A DNA stretch of 19,621 bases from a bacterium (GTDB taxonomy: Bacteria > BMS3Abin14): contig JALHUC010000317.1 of NCBI GenBank assembly GCA_022865845.1, positions 1-19,621 on the forward strand, given 5' to 3'. This document shows, piece after piece, positions 8,710-15,937 of this stretch (position 1 is the stretch's first letter; every line of letters begins with the position of its first letter). A program made the position numbers and the translations under genes. The notes below the pieces were generated by a model. The model made no database searches, had not been told where the DNA came from, and worked only from the letters and a program-made list of their open reading frames with translations.

Positions 8710-9532
8710 CCAGCTCAGGATCGCCTATCTGGGACCAGAGGCTACCTTCACCCATCAAGCTGCCCGCCAGACATTCGGACGCGGTGCCAGATACCTTGCT
8801 GCCGAGACAATAGGGGACGTTTTTAGCATGGTTGGGCAAGGGTACGCGGACATGGGGGTAGCACCTGTCGAAAACTCCAATGAGGGTGTGGTTACCTCGA
8901 CCCTTGATCTGCTCGTGGATTCCGATCAGCAGATCGCCGGGGAGATAATTCTTCCCATCAGGCTCATGCTCATGTCGAAGGAGCAAAGTCTCGATACCGT
9001 GAGGACAGTGTACTCCCATCCCCATGTTTGGGGACAATGCCGGCAATGGCTGGGAAGGAACCTGAGCGAAGCTAAACTGAAGGACGCCAGGAGCACCGCG
9101 GAAGCGGTGACCCTGAGTGCTGAGGTTGCCGGAACGGCCGCGGTAGGCGGGGAGTTGGCAGCGGAGCTTTATGAAGTCCCGATCCTGGTTGAAAATATCG
9201 GTGACTGGACGGAGAACCTTACCCGGTTCCTTATCTTTTCCAACCGAAAATCTGAACTTACCGGAGATGACAAGACTTCCATCGTTCTGTCCATAAAGGA
9301 CCGTGTCGGGGCTCTTTATGAGATCCTTAAACCTTTTGGCGACAACGATATTTCTCTCACCAAGATCGAATCGCGCCCCTCGAAGAGAAAAGCCTGGGAT
9401 TACCTCTTTTTCGTCGATCTGGAGGGCCATAGGGACGAACCGAAAGTGAAGGAGACCCTGGAGAGGGTAGGGGAGTATTGTGAGGATATGAGGGTACTGG
9501 GAAGCTATCCTAAAGGCAATGTGATCGAATAA
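8702..9532 (+). CDS. pheA: Prephenate dehydratase (no chorismate mutase domain)
   Basis: The product converts prephenate to phenylpyruvate for phenylalanine synthesis. From GTG 8702 it has 276 residues and starts [21 protein letters not shown]. The dehydratase domain (about 5-180) includes [19 protein letters not shown] and the catalytic T174-R-F motif. A C-terminal ACT domain (about 188-270) has GALYEIL and the ESRP motif (223-226) of phenylalanine feedback binding, so allosteric inhibition by Phe is likely. Unlike the fused P-protein of E. coli or Geobacter, no N-terminal chorismate mutase helices are present. An in-frame GTG at 8681 (AGGA upstream) is an alternative start adding 7 residues; 8702 is preferred for the family-like N terminus and an AAGGA 10 bases upstream. 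Either choice overlaps accA. Confidence 0.93.
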   Translation: MTDQLRIAYLGPEATFTHQAARQTFGRGARYLAAETIGDVFSMVGQGYADMGVAPVENSNEGVVTSTLDLLVDSDQQIAGEIILPIRLMLMSKEQSLDTVRTVYSHPHVWGQCRQWLGRNLSEAKLKDARSTAEAVTLSAEVAGTAAVGGELAAELYEVPILVENIGDWTENLTRFLIFSNRKSELTGDDKTSIVLSIKDRVGALYEILKPFGDNDISLTKIESRPSKRKAWDYLFFVDLEGHRDEPKVKETLERVGEYCEDMRVLGSYPKGNVIE

Positions 9533-9550
9533 ATTAGATATCACATTGCC

Positions 9551-9578
9551 AGTGTCTAGGTTCTAGTGTCTGGTGTCT
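9551..9578. repeat. Heptamer array, unit AGTGTCT (4 units)
   Basis: Contiguous units read AGTGTCT, AGGTTCT, AGTGTCT and GGTGTCT, all in one 7-base phase. Confidence 0.85.
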
Positions 9579-9585
9579 GGCAAAT

Positions 9586-9620
9586 CAGAATGTAGAATGT
9601 GGAATGTAGAACATAGAATA
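9586..9620. repeat. Heptamer array, unit TAGAATG (5 units)
   Basis: Contiguous units read CAGAATG, TAGAATG, TGGAATG, TAGAACA and TAGAATA. The heptamer is a phase-shifted form of the one before accA (AGAATGT). Confidence 0.88.
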
Positions 9621-9654
9621 AAATCCTCAACCGTTGGCCAACTATTACTTTCCC

Positions 9655-9710
9655 TTGGATTTTGGATCTTGGATCACATTTAAAATCTGAAATTTGGAAT
9701 TTAAAATCAC
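9655..9710. repeat. Compound heptamer array, TTGGATC then AAATTTG type (8 units)
   Basis: Three units (TTGGATT, TTGGATC, TTGGATC) run without a phase break into five more (ACATTTA, AAATCTG, AAATTTG, GAATTTA, AAATCAC). The whole 56 bases keep a 7-base step up to the GGAG ribosome binding site of hisC. Confidence 0.8.
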
Positions 9711-9722
9711 ACGGAGTGTTCA

Positions 9723-10838
9723 ATGACCATAACCTACCGACCCGCTTACAGTTCAGTGGAGGACCTTGTCCCCTACAGCGCGGGAAAACCCATCGAGGAA
9801 GTAGCACGGGAGATGGGGCTTACCAGGATCGTGAAGCTGGCCTCAAACGAGAACCCCATGGGCATGTCGCCCCTGGCCGTCGAAGCGATGAATCAGGCTG
9901 CTGCCGGTGTAAACCGGTACCCTGACGGCGCTGGTTGGGACCTGAAGGGCAAACTTTCGGAAAGGTTGGAGGTACCTCGGGAGAACATCGTACTGGGGAA
10001 CGGGTCCAACGAGATCCTGGAACTCCTTGCACAACTGCTTCTCACAGAAGGGGACGAAACACTTTATGCCTGGCCTGCTTTCGTAGTCTATAGGTTGGCT
10101 ACTCTGGCTCACGGAGGCAGAGGGATCGAGGTGCCCCTGGACGGGAATCTCAAACACGATCTGGACGCCATGGCAGACGCCCTGACAGACCGGACCAGGA
10201 TCGTTTATGTAGCCAACCCAAACAACCCTACCGGGACCTGTGTCGGGCGGGATGAGTTGGAACGGTTCATGGACAGGGTTCCGGAAAATGTCCCGCTCGT
10301 GTTGGATGAAGCTTATTTTGAGTTTGCCAGGCATCTTGATGATTTTCCAGACGGGATGGAGTACTTCAGACAGGGCAGGCCCATTGTAGTGGTAAGGACC
10401 TTTTCCAAGGCCCACGGACTGGCAGGTCTTCGTGTAGGCTACGCTGTAATGCCTGAACCCTTGGCGAACCTTCTGAACCGTGTTCGCCAGCCGTTTAACG
10501 TCAACAGTATGGCTCAGGCTGCGGCTATGGCCGCTCTTGATGATAATGATTTTGTTCAAAGAGGACTCGACCACAACCGGAAGGAATTAAGACGTATCCA
10601 GGACGCTGTGGAAAGTATTGGTCTTACGGTTACCCCGTCATTTACCAACTTCATCCTCATTGATCTGGCGGGACGGTCCGGTCAGGATGTTTACGAGGGG
10701 CTGATGAAGAAGGGCGTTATCGTAAGATCCATGGTGCCCTACGGGATGCCGGGGACCATCCGGGTCACTGCGGGACTTTCGGAAGAGAACGATATGTTTC
10801 TGGAGGCGTTGGGGGAGATAATCGCTGAATTTCCGTGA
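9723..10838 (+). CDS. hisC: Histidinol-phosphate / aromatic aminotransferase
   Basis: This 371-residue PLP enzyme is a fold-type I class II aminotransferase. Motifs include SNENPMG (from residue 41), the NPNNPTGTC loop (from 165), LVLDEAYFEF with D195, and the PLP lysine K229 in TFSKAHGLAGLRVGYA. The sequence is HisC-like, but its position between prephenate dehydratase and DAHP synthase suggests that it also, or mainly, transaminates phenylpyruvate and hydroxyphenylpyruvate; this is inference. The ATG has GGAG 6 bases upstream. The 190-base spacer before it consists largely of heptamer repeats, so it may be transcribed from the upstream genes or from an unseen local promoter. Confidence 0.9.
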   Translation: MTITYRPAYSSVEDLVPYSAGKPIEEVAREMGLTRIVKLASNENPMGMSPLAVEAMNQAAAGVNRYPDGAGWDLKGKLSERLEVPRENIVLGNGSNEILELLAQLLLTEGDETLYAWPAFVVYRLATLAHGGRGIEVPLDGNLKHDLDAMADALTDRTRIVYVANPNNPTGTCVGRDELERFMDRVPENVPLVLDEAYFEFARHLDDFPDGMEYFRQGRPIVVVRTFSKAHGLAGLRVGYAVMPEPLANLLNRVRQPFNVNSMAQAAAMAALDDNDFVQRGLDHNRKELRRIQDAVESIGLTVTPSFTNFILIDLAGRSGQDVYEGLMKKGVIVRSMVPYGMPGTIRVTAGLSEENDMFLEALGEIIAEFP

Positions 10839-10864
10839 TTCGTAATTCGTAATTGGTAATTCAG
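10837..10864. repeat. Heptamer array, unit AATTCGT (4 units)
   Basis: Units read GATTCGT, AATTCGT, AATTGGT and AATTCAG. The first unit begins inside the hisC stop codon. Confidence 0.85.
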
Positions 10865-10885
10865 AGACAGGAGATTTTCCAAACC

Positions 10886-10906
10886 CGAGTCACGAGTCAC
10901 TAATCA
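10886..10906. repeat. Heptamer array, unit CGAGTCA (3 units)
   Basis: Units read CGAGTCA, CGAGTCA and CTAATCA, in the hisC-aroF spacer and just before the aroF ribosome binding site. Confidence 0.8.
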
Positions 10907-10929
10907 CGGAATTTATGAGGTAAAAAACC

Positions 10930-11943
10930 ATGATCATCGTACTGAAATCCGGTTCGACCCAATCAGATATTGATTACATCAAGGAAAAACTTCACGCCAA
11001 GGGTCTTAAGGTCCACGTCTCCCAGGGTGAGGAGAGGACGATCATAGGCGCTATCGGCGACGAACGTATTCTCAGGGAAGCTGCCCTGGCGGCCTACCCG
11101 GCAGTGGAAGCGGTTCTTCCCATTTTAAAGCCGTTTAAACTGGCAAGCCGCGATTTCCACAAGGAGGATACCCGCATCAAAGTGGGTGATGCGATTATCG
11201 GCAGCGACGACGTAATCGTCATAGCCGGTCCGTGCAGTGTGGAAACAAGGGAGGGTCTCCTTGAAGTGGCCAGGTCCGTGAAGAAATCCGGTGCCAAGTT
11301 GCTCCGGGGAGGAGCGTTCAAGCCCAGGTCCTCCCCTTATGCGTTCCAGGGGCTGGGTGAGGAAGGACTCAAGTACCTTGCCGAGGCCCGGGATGAGACA
11401 GGCCTTAAGATCGTCACCGAGCTTATGGATCCTCGGGATGCAGAACTGGTGGATAAGTACGCTGACATAATACAGATCGGCGCGCGAAATATGTCCAATT
11501 TCAACCTTCTCAAAGAGGTTGGTAAAATGAGAAAGCCGGTCCTTCTCAAGAGGGGTTTGTCCTCTACGGTCAAGGAGTGGCTCATGTCTGCCGAATATAT
11601 CCTTGATGAGGGAAACATGGAGGTCATCCTTTGCGAACGGGGTGTCAGGACTTTCGAGACCGAAACCCGGAACACCCTTGACCTTTCGAGCGTACCGCTG
11701 GTCCAGAGCATGAGCCATCTGCCGATTATCGTTGATCCCAGCCATGCTGTCGGGCGTGCCGACCTTGTGGCCCCCATGTCTATGGCCGCTGTGGCCGCCG
11801 GTACGGACGGACTCCTTATAGAGGTCCACGAGAACCCCGAAGAAGCATTGTGTGACGGGCCTCAGTCTCTCAGGTTAGGCGATTTCGCTTCTCTCATGAA
11901 GAGCCTCCGATCCCTTGCAAAGGCCCTCGGCAGGGAATTGTGA
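10930..11943 (+). CDS. aroF: 3-deoxy-7-phosphoheptulonate (DAHP) synthase, type I-beta with N-terminal regulatory domain
   Basis: The product condenses phosphoenolpyruvate and erythrose 4-phosphate, the first step of the shikimate pathway. At 337 residues it matches the Thermotoga-type enzyme: a ferredoxin-like regulatory domain (1-70, MIIVLKSGSTQSDIDYIKEK) followed by a TIM barrel. Metal ligands are visible as C102 in AGPCSVE, H272 in VDPSHA, E298 in IEVHENP and D309 in LCDGPQS. The substrate-binding segment LLRGGAFKPRSSPYAFQGLG is intact. The N-terminal domain suggests feedback control by Tyr or Phe, as known for the family. There is no fused chorismate mutase. GAGGT lies 8 bases before the ATG; the stop overlaps the tyrA start. 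Confidence 0.95.
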   Translation: MIIVLKSGSTQSDIDYIKEKLHAKGLKVHVSQGEERTIIGAIGDERILREAALAAYPAVEAVLPILKPFKLASRDFHKEDTRIKVGDAIIGSDDVIVIAGPCSVETREGLLEVARSVKKSGAKLLRGGAFKPRSSPYAFQGLGEEGLKYLAEARDETGLKIVTELMDPRDAELVDKYADIIQIGARNMSNFNLLKEVGKMRKPVLLKRGLSSTVKEWLMSAEYILDEGNMEVILCERGVRTFETETRNTLDLSSVPLVQSMSHLPIIVDPSHAVGRADLVAPMSMAAVAAGTDGLLIEVHENPEEALCDGPQSLRLGDFASLMKSLRSLAKALGREL

Positions 11944-12806
11944 ACCGTTCAACCTCCTCACCCCCACTTTTCAAACGGGTTTACCTTTTAGGGACCGGTC
12001 TCATCGGTGGCTCCCTGGCACTTGACCTGAAGGACAGCGGACTGGTTGAAACTGTTGTCGGATCCGATTCGCTTCCGGAGAGATCCGAGTCCGCCCTGTC
12101 CATTGGCATTCTGGATGAGATCCAACCCATGGTTCCGGAAGTCGTTAGGCGCTGCGACCTGGTTATCCTTGCTGTGCCTGTACTCAATTTAAGAGAGATT
12201 CTCAGCACCGGATTTGAAAAGGACACCCTTGTCACCGATGCGGGAAGTGTGAAGGGTGATGCTGTCAGTGGATATCGCGAGGCAGTTGCCGCTGGCAGGG
12301 GTTATCGTTACGTTCCCGGACACCCCATAGCGGGAGATGAAAAATCAGGCCCTGAAGCCGCCAGAAGGGGGCTTTTCGTTGGGGCAAGGGTCATCCTTAC
12401 CCCTGTGGATGCCTCCCGGCAGGATGTGTCCGATGTCAGCGCCCTGTGGGAAGGTGTTGGCGGCAGGATCAAGATCATGGATCCGGATGAACACGATGAA
12501 GTATTCGCCTGGGTCAGTCACATGCCTCACATGGCAGCCTATGCCATAATTGACAGTGTGTTGGCGCGAGATCCGGACCTGGTGGACCTTTCCGGTGGAG
12601 GGCTGAGGGATTATACACGTATCGCTGCGAGCAACCCCCGCATGTGGGCTGACATTGCTGTGGCCAACCGGGAGAAGCTCCTCATCGCCGCCAGGGGACT
12701 GGGTGATTCGCTGAACAAGATCATTTCCGCTCTTGAGGAGGGTGACCACGATCGCCTGGAGAGCGCTTTTCAAAGGATCGCGTCTGTCAGGAGGTCCCTG
12801 AAATGA
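11940..12806 (+). CDS. tyrA: Prephenate (arogenate) dehydrogenase
   Basis: The 288-residue product oxidatively decarboxylates prephenate to 4-hydroxyphenylpyruvate in the tyrosine branch. A Rossmann motif G18-x-G20-x-x-G23 is seen in LLGTGLIGGSLALDL. The family signatures VTDAGSVKG, PGHPIAGDEKSG (H128) and SHMPHMAAYAI (H194, H197) follow. The length fits a dehydrogenase without ACT or chorismate mutase domains, so end-product control is not visible. The GTG start overlaps the aroF stop by 4 bases (GTGA) and has AGGGA just upstream; the stop overlaps the aroA start. NAD versus NADP preference cannot be judged from this. Confidence 0.93.
   Translation: MNRSTSSPPLFKRVYLLGTGLIGGSLALDLKDSGLVETVVGSDSLPERSESALSIGILDEIQPMVPEVVRRCDLVILAVPVLNLREILSTGFEKDTLVTDAGSVKGDAVSGYREAVAAGRGYRYVPGHPIAGDEKSGPEAARRGLFVGARVILTPVDASRQDVSDVSALWEGVGGRIKIMDPDEHDEVFAWVSHMPHMAAYAIIDSVLARDPDLVDLSGGGLRDYTRIAASNPRMWADIAVANREKLLIAARGLGDSLNKIISALEEGDHDRLESAFQRIASVRRSLK
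12790..12796 (+). promoter_or_regulatory. Strong ribosome binding site for aroA inside tyrA
   Basis: A full AGGAGGT lies inside the last codons of tyrA, 6 bases before the overlapping aroA ATG. It fixes the aroA start and implies strong re-initiation. Confidence 0.8.
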
Positions 12807-14104
12807 GCTGGATGATCAAGCCAGGAGGATCTCTCCATGGTGATATTACTGTTCCTGGGGACAAGTCCGTTACCCAAAGAGCCTATATATTTGCCGCCAT
12901 GGCCAAGGGGACTTCCCATATAATCGCTCCCCTTCGCGCAGAGGATACGGACAGCACCCTCAACGCTGTGAGGTCGCTGGGTCCGGTTATAGACGACAGG
13001 GTTCAGGAGGTGTCCATAACAGGGGATGGAACACAATCCTTCACTGAGCCTGGTGATGTAATAAACCTTGGAAACAGCGGTACTGGTGCCCGTCTCATGG
13101 CAGGCCTTCTCGCGGCCTGCCCCTTTCTTTCTGTTCTCACGGGTGACGAATCCCTGCGCCGTCGTCCCATGGCCCGGGTGACAGAACCACTTCGGCTCAT
13201 GGGCGCTGTTATCGATGGACGCGCCGACGGTACCCTTCTTCCTCTTGCTATCAGGGGTGGGTTTCTAAAGGGTGTTAACTACATTAGCCCGGTCGCAAGC
13301 GCTCAGGTCAAATCAAGCGTGCTTATCGCTGCGCTGGGTGCCCAGGGAAAAACCATATTTACTGAGCCGGCTCTGAGCAGGGACCACACGGAAAGAATGC
13401 TCACCGCCATGGGCGTTCATATTTCCGCTCAAGGAAAGTCCCTCGTTGTTGAAGGAGGGCAGGTCCCGAAAGCTGCCACCATAAAGGTCCCCGGTGATAT
13501 ATCTTCAGCGGCCTTCTTCTTTGTTGCCGCCACCGTTATGGACGGGTCTGATATCGTTGTGCGCAACGTGGGTATAAACCCGACGCGAACCGGGATACTG
13601 CAGCTGCTGGAAGCCATGGGTGCCCGAATCTCAGTCATGCACCATGATGGTGATGGAGAACCAATGGCTGACATACGGGTGCAGGGAAACGGTTCCCTCA
13701 GGGGGATGAGCATCCCCGAGGAATGGATCCCGGCGATCATTGATGAGCTTCCCCTGGCGGCTGTCCTGGCGGCCGCGGCCAACGGTGTGACGGAACTGCG
13801 TGGGGCCAGTGAACTGCGTGTCAAGGAATCGGACAGGATCTCGACCACTGTTCAGATGCTCCAACGGGCCGGAGTTAAGGTTGAAGAGCTCAGCGACGGT
13901 TTCAGGATCCACGGTCCGGCCGCCGTAACCGGTTATGCTCACGAGAGCCACGGTGACCACCGTATTGCCATGAGTTCCACCATCCTGTCTCTTATGGCAA
14001 GGGACAAGAGTGAGATCCGGGATACAGGCTGTGTGGCAACCTCCTTCCCCGATTTTGTTAAACTCATGAACGATCTTCTGCCCGGTTCAGTGACCGTAAT
14101 CTGA
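12803..14104 (+). CDS. aroA: 3-phosphoshikimate 1-carboxyvinyltransferase (EPSP synthase)
   Basis: The 433-residue product joins shikimate 3-phosphate and phosphoenolpyruvate to make EPSP. The N-terminal PGDKSVTQRA holds K21 and S22. LGNSGTGARLMAG (from residue 89) is the phosphoenolpyruvate-binding loop, with Gly93 where glyphosate-sensitive enzymes keep Gly. Further motifs are RRRPMARVTEPL, SAQVKSSVLIAAL, GDISSAAFFFVAA, D314 in IIDELPLAAVLAAAA, K341-E-S-D-R, and GDHRIAMSSTILS. The NSGTG-x-RLM loop looks more like Bacillus-type enzymes than the E. coli GNAGTAMRPL loop. It overlaps tyrA by 4 bases and is followed 5 bases later by cmk. Confidence 0.96.
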   Translation: MSWMIKPGGSLHGDITVPGDKSVTQRAYIFAAMAKGTSHIIAPLRAEDTDSTLNAVRSLGPVIDDRVQEVSITGDGTQSFTEPGDVINLGNSGTGARLMAGLLAACPFLSVLTGDESLRRRPMARVTEPLRLMGAVIDGRADGTLLPLAIRGGFLKGVNYISPVASAQVKSSVLIAALGAQGKTIFTEPALSRDHTERMLTAMGVHISAQGKSLVVEGGQVPKAATIKVPGDISSAAFFFVAATVMDGSDIVVRNVGINPTRTGILQLLEAMGARISVMHHDGDGEPMADIRVQGNGSLRGMSIPEEWIPAIIDELPLAAVLAAAANGVTELRGASELRVKESDRISTTVQMLQRAGVKVEELSDGFRIHGPAAVTGYAHESHGDHRIAMSSTILSLMARDKSEIRDTGCVATSFPDFVKLMNDLLPGSVTVI

Positions 14105-14109
14105 GTGTT

Positions 14110-14787
14110 ATGAAACAGATCGTGGCAATAGATGGTCCGTCGGGTTCCGGCAAGAGCACAGTGGCCGCCATGCTGGCAACGAAGCTTGGTTACATGCATC
14201 TGGACACAGGGGCTATGTACAGGGCGGTGGCTCTGGCAGCTGCTCTTGACAACCTCCCCTACGACGATGCAAGGCGTCTGGATGAGTTGTGTGAGCAGAT
14301 CCGGATCGAGATGCGTCGGAACGAAGGCGTCGTGTCGGTATACCTGAACGGGCAGGATGTCACCGAGGAGATCAGAACACCCGAGATGAGTCTCGGGTCT
14401 TCCGCTGTCTCGGCGGTCCCGGAGGTCCGTTCTCACATGGTGAGGCTGCAGCGTGAAATTGGGAGTTCGGGTGGAATTGTGGCTGAGGGTCGGGATATGG
14501 GCACTGTGGTGTTCCCTGACACTCCGGCAAAATTCTACCTGGACGCTTCACCTGAGGAGCGCGCAAGACGAAGATGGCTGCAGCTTAAAGAGCTGGGAAT
14601 TGAAGAGGCACCGGAAAAGGTCCGAAGGGAGATGGATGAAAGGGACCAAAATGACACATCAAGGGAACATTCGCCTCTTAAGAAAGCTGAAGACGCCATT
14701 ATTGTAGACACGACAGGAATGTCTATCGACCAGGTTATCGAAAAACTTGCAGACAAGGTGAAGGAGTTGGAGGAATCCGGTGCATGA
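14110..14787 (+). CDS. cmk: Cytidylate (CMP/dCMP) kinase
   Basis: The 225-residue product phosphorylates CMP and dCMP for nucleotide pools. The P-loop GPSGSGKS is at residues 9-16. LDTGAMYRAVALAAA, EGRDMGTVVFPDTPAKFYLDAS and EERARRRWLQL (lid) follow in the expected order. Length is usual. The aroA-cmk pairing is widespread in bacteria, often leading on to rpsA. The ATG follows the aroA stop after 5 bases, so translation is probably coupled; the end overlaps the ispH start by 8 bases. Confidence 0.95.
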   Translation: MKQIVAIDGPSGSGKSTVAAMLATKLGYMHLDTGAMYRAVALAAALDNLPYDDARRLDELCEQIRIEMRRNEGVVSVYLNGQDVTEEIRTPEMSLGSSAVSAVPEVRSHMVRLQREIGSSGGIVAEGRDMGTVVFPDTPAKFYLDASPEERARRRWLQLKELGIEEAPEKVRREMDERDQNDTSREHSPLKKAEDAIIVDTTGMSIDQVIEKLADKVKELEESGA

Positions 14788-15619
14788 AGTGAAGCTGGCT
14801 GTATCAGCGGGGTTCTGCTTCGGTGTTGAAAGAGCAGTCAAAATGGCGGTCCTGGCCCTCGATGAGTTCGGGGGGCCGGTATACACCCTGGGCCCCATTA
14901 TTCATAACCCTCAGGAGGTACTCCGTCTTCAGAACATGGGGATAAAGATGGCTCACACCCTTGATGAAATCCCTGGAGGTACGGTGGTAATCCGTTCCCA
15001 CGGTGCTCCAAAAGGAGTGATCGAGGAGGCCGAAAAGAGGGGTCTCAAGGTCGTTGACGCCACCTGCCCCCTTGTGCAGCGGCTTACGGAAAGAGTCATG
15101 GAACTCGCAGACGAGGGGTACCAGATTGTTGTAGTAGGGGAATCCGATCACCCGGAGGTCATGGCGGTTCTCAGTTATGCCCCAGAATCATGTTTGGTTG
15201 TCCGGGGCCCGGAATGTGTGGAATCTGGAAATTTGAATAAAAAAGTGGGTCTTGTAGCCCAGACGACACAATCCCTGGAAAACCTGCGGGCAGTGGCCTC
15301 CCTATGTATATGCCATTGCCGAGAGGTTAGGACTTACAACACGATCTGTCATGCGACACACAAGCGGGGCGCTGAGGCGCTGGAACTTGCCGGACAGGTC
15401 CAAGTCATGATCGTGGTCGGAGGGAAGAACAGCGCTAATACGGCACGCCTGGCGAAGGCTGTTATCCAGGGAGGCACAAAGACATACCATATCGAGAGCG
15501 CGGATGAGTTAAGCAGCCTTGAGATCCCTACGGGAGTGCCCATAGGGATCACAGCCGGTGCCTCAACACCCGGTTGGGTCATTGTGGAAGTTATGACGGC
15601 GTTAAAGGCCATGGATTAA
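14780..15619 (+). CDS. ispH: 4-hydroxy-3-methylbut-2-enyl diphosphate reductase (IspH/LytB)
   Basis: The 279-residue [4Fe-4S] enzyme makes IPP and DMAPP in the last step of the MEP pathway. Cluster cysteines are C13 (GFCFGVERAV), C96 (DATCPLVQ) and C190 (TICHATHKRG). Substrate residues H42 (IIHNPQEV), H74 (SHGAPKG), H124 and E126 (SDHPEV) match E. coli numbering closely. GGKNSANTARLA and ITAGASTPGWVIVEV are also present. The GTG start is supported by GGAGGA about 6 bases upstream, within the end of cmk, and the N terminus is family-like. Extra cysteines in LCICHC near residue 175 are unusual, but I attach no role to them. Some bacteria fuse IspH to S1; here rpsA is separate. Confidence 0.95.
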   Translation: MHEVKLAVSAGFCFGVERAVKMAVLALDEFGGPVYTLGPIIHNPQEVLRLQNMGIKMAHTLDEIPGGTVVIRSHGAPKGVIEEAEKRGLKVVDATCPLVQRLTERVMELADEGYQIVVVGESDHPEVMAVLSYAPESCLVVRGPECVESGNLNKKVGLVAQTTQSLENLRAVASLCICHCREVRTYNTICHATHKRGAEALELAGQVQVMIVVGGKNSANTARLAKAVIQGGTKTYHIESADELSSLEIPTGVPIGITAGASTPGWVIVEVMTALKAMD

Positions 15620-15624
15620 CCACT

Positions 15625-15652
15625 ATCTTAAATCTCATATCTCATATCTTAA
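15625..15652. repeat. Heptamer array, unit ATCTCAT (4 units)
   Basis: Units read ATCTTAA, ATCTCAT, ATCTCAT and ATCTTAA, symmetric in order, starting 5 bases after the ispH stop. Confidence 0.85.
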
Positions 15653-15762
15653 AAGGTTCTGAATTTTTTTAACTTCAGTTACATAGGATGCTTTTTTCCA
15701 TAGGCTATTTATCGATCATCTCCATTCTAGCAGGCCGAAGCTGGAGCTCTGGGAACAGATTT

Positions 15763-15790
15763 CAATCTCCAATCCTCAATTCAATATTCA
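15763..15790. repeat. Degenerate heptamer run, CAATCYN-like (4 units)
   Basis: Units read CAATCTC, CAATCCT, CAATTCA and ATATTCA. It is looser than the other arrays. Confidence 0.5.
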
Positions 15791-15862
15791 CCATTTCCCC
15801 CTGATTCGGTAACAATTGTCAGGAAACCCACTATTTTCAGGGCTTGAGAGCCTGGTAATGAA

Positions 15863-15891
15863 TTGACATGGGGTATCAAATAGAGGATAAT
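15863..15891 (+). promoter_or_regulatory. Sigma70-type promoter for rpsA
   Basis: A perfect -35 box TTGACA (15863-15868) is followed after exactly 17 bases by GATAAT (15886-15891), one mismatch from consensus. Transcription would start near 15,898 and give a leader of about 40 bases that includes the AGGAGG site at 15921-15926. This is the best promoter in the window and fits a highly expressed ribosomal protein gene. Confidence 0.8.
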
Positions 15892-15937
15892 CCGCAACCG
15901 TTCAGAATGAATAAAATTCGAGGAGGTCACACAGCGT

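Larger units (their letters stand above)
15620..15937. other. 318-bp spacer between ispH and rpsA
   Basis: This holds a heptamer array right after the ispH stop, an AT-rich stretch with T-runs near 15,665 and 15,692 but no convincing terminator stem, a second loose heptamer run (15,763-15,790), and the rpsA promoter and leader. I see no gene in it. Confidence 0.6.
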
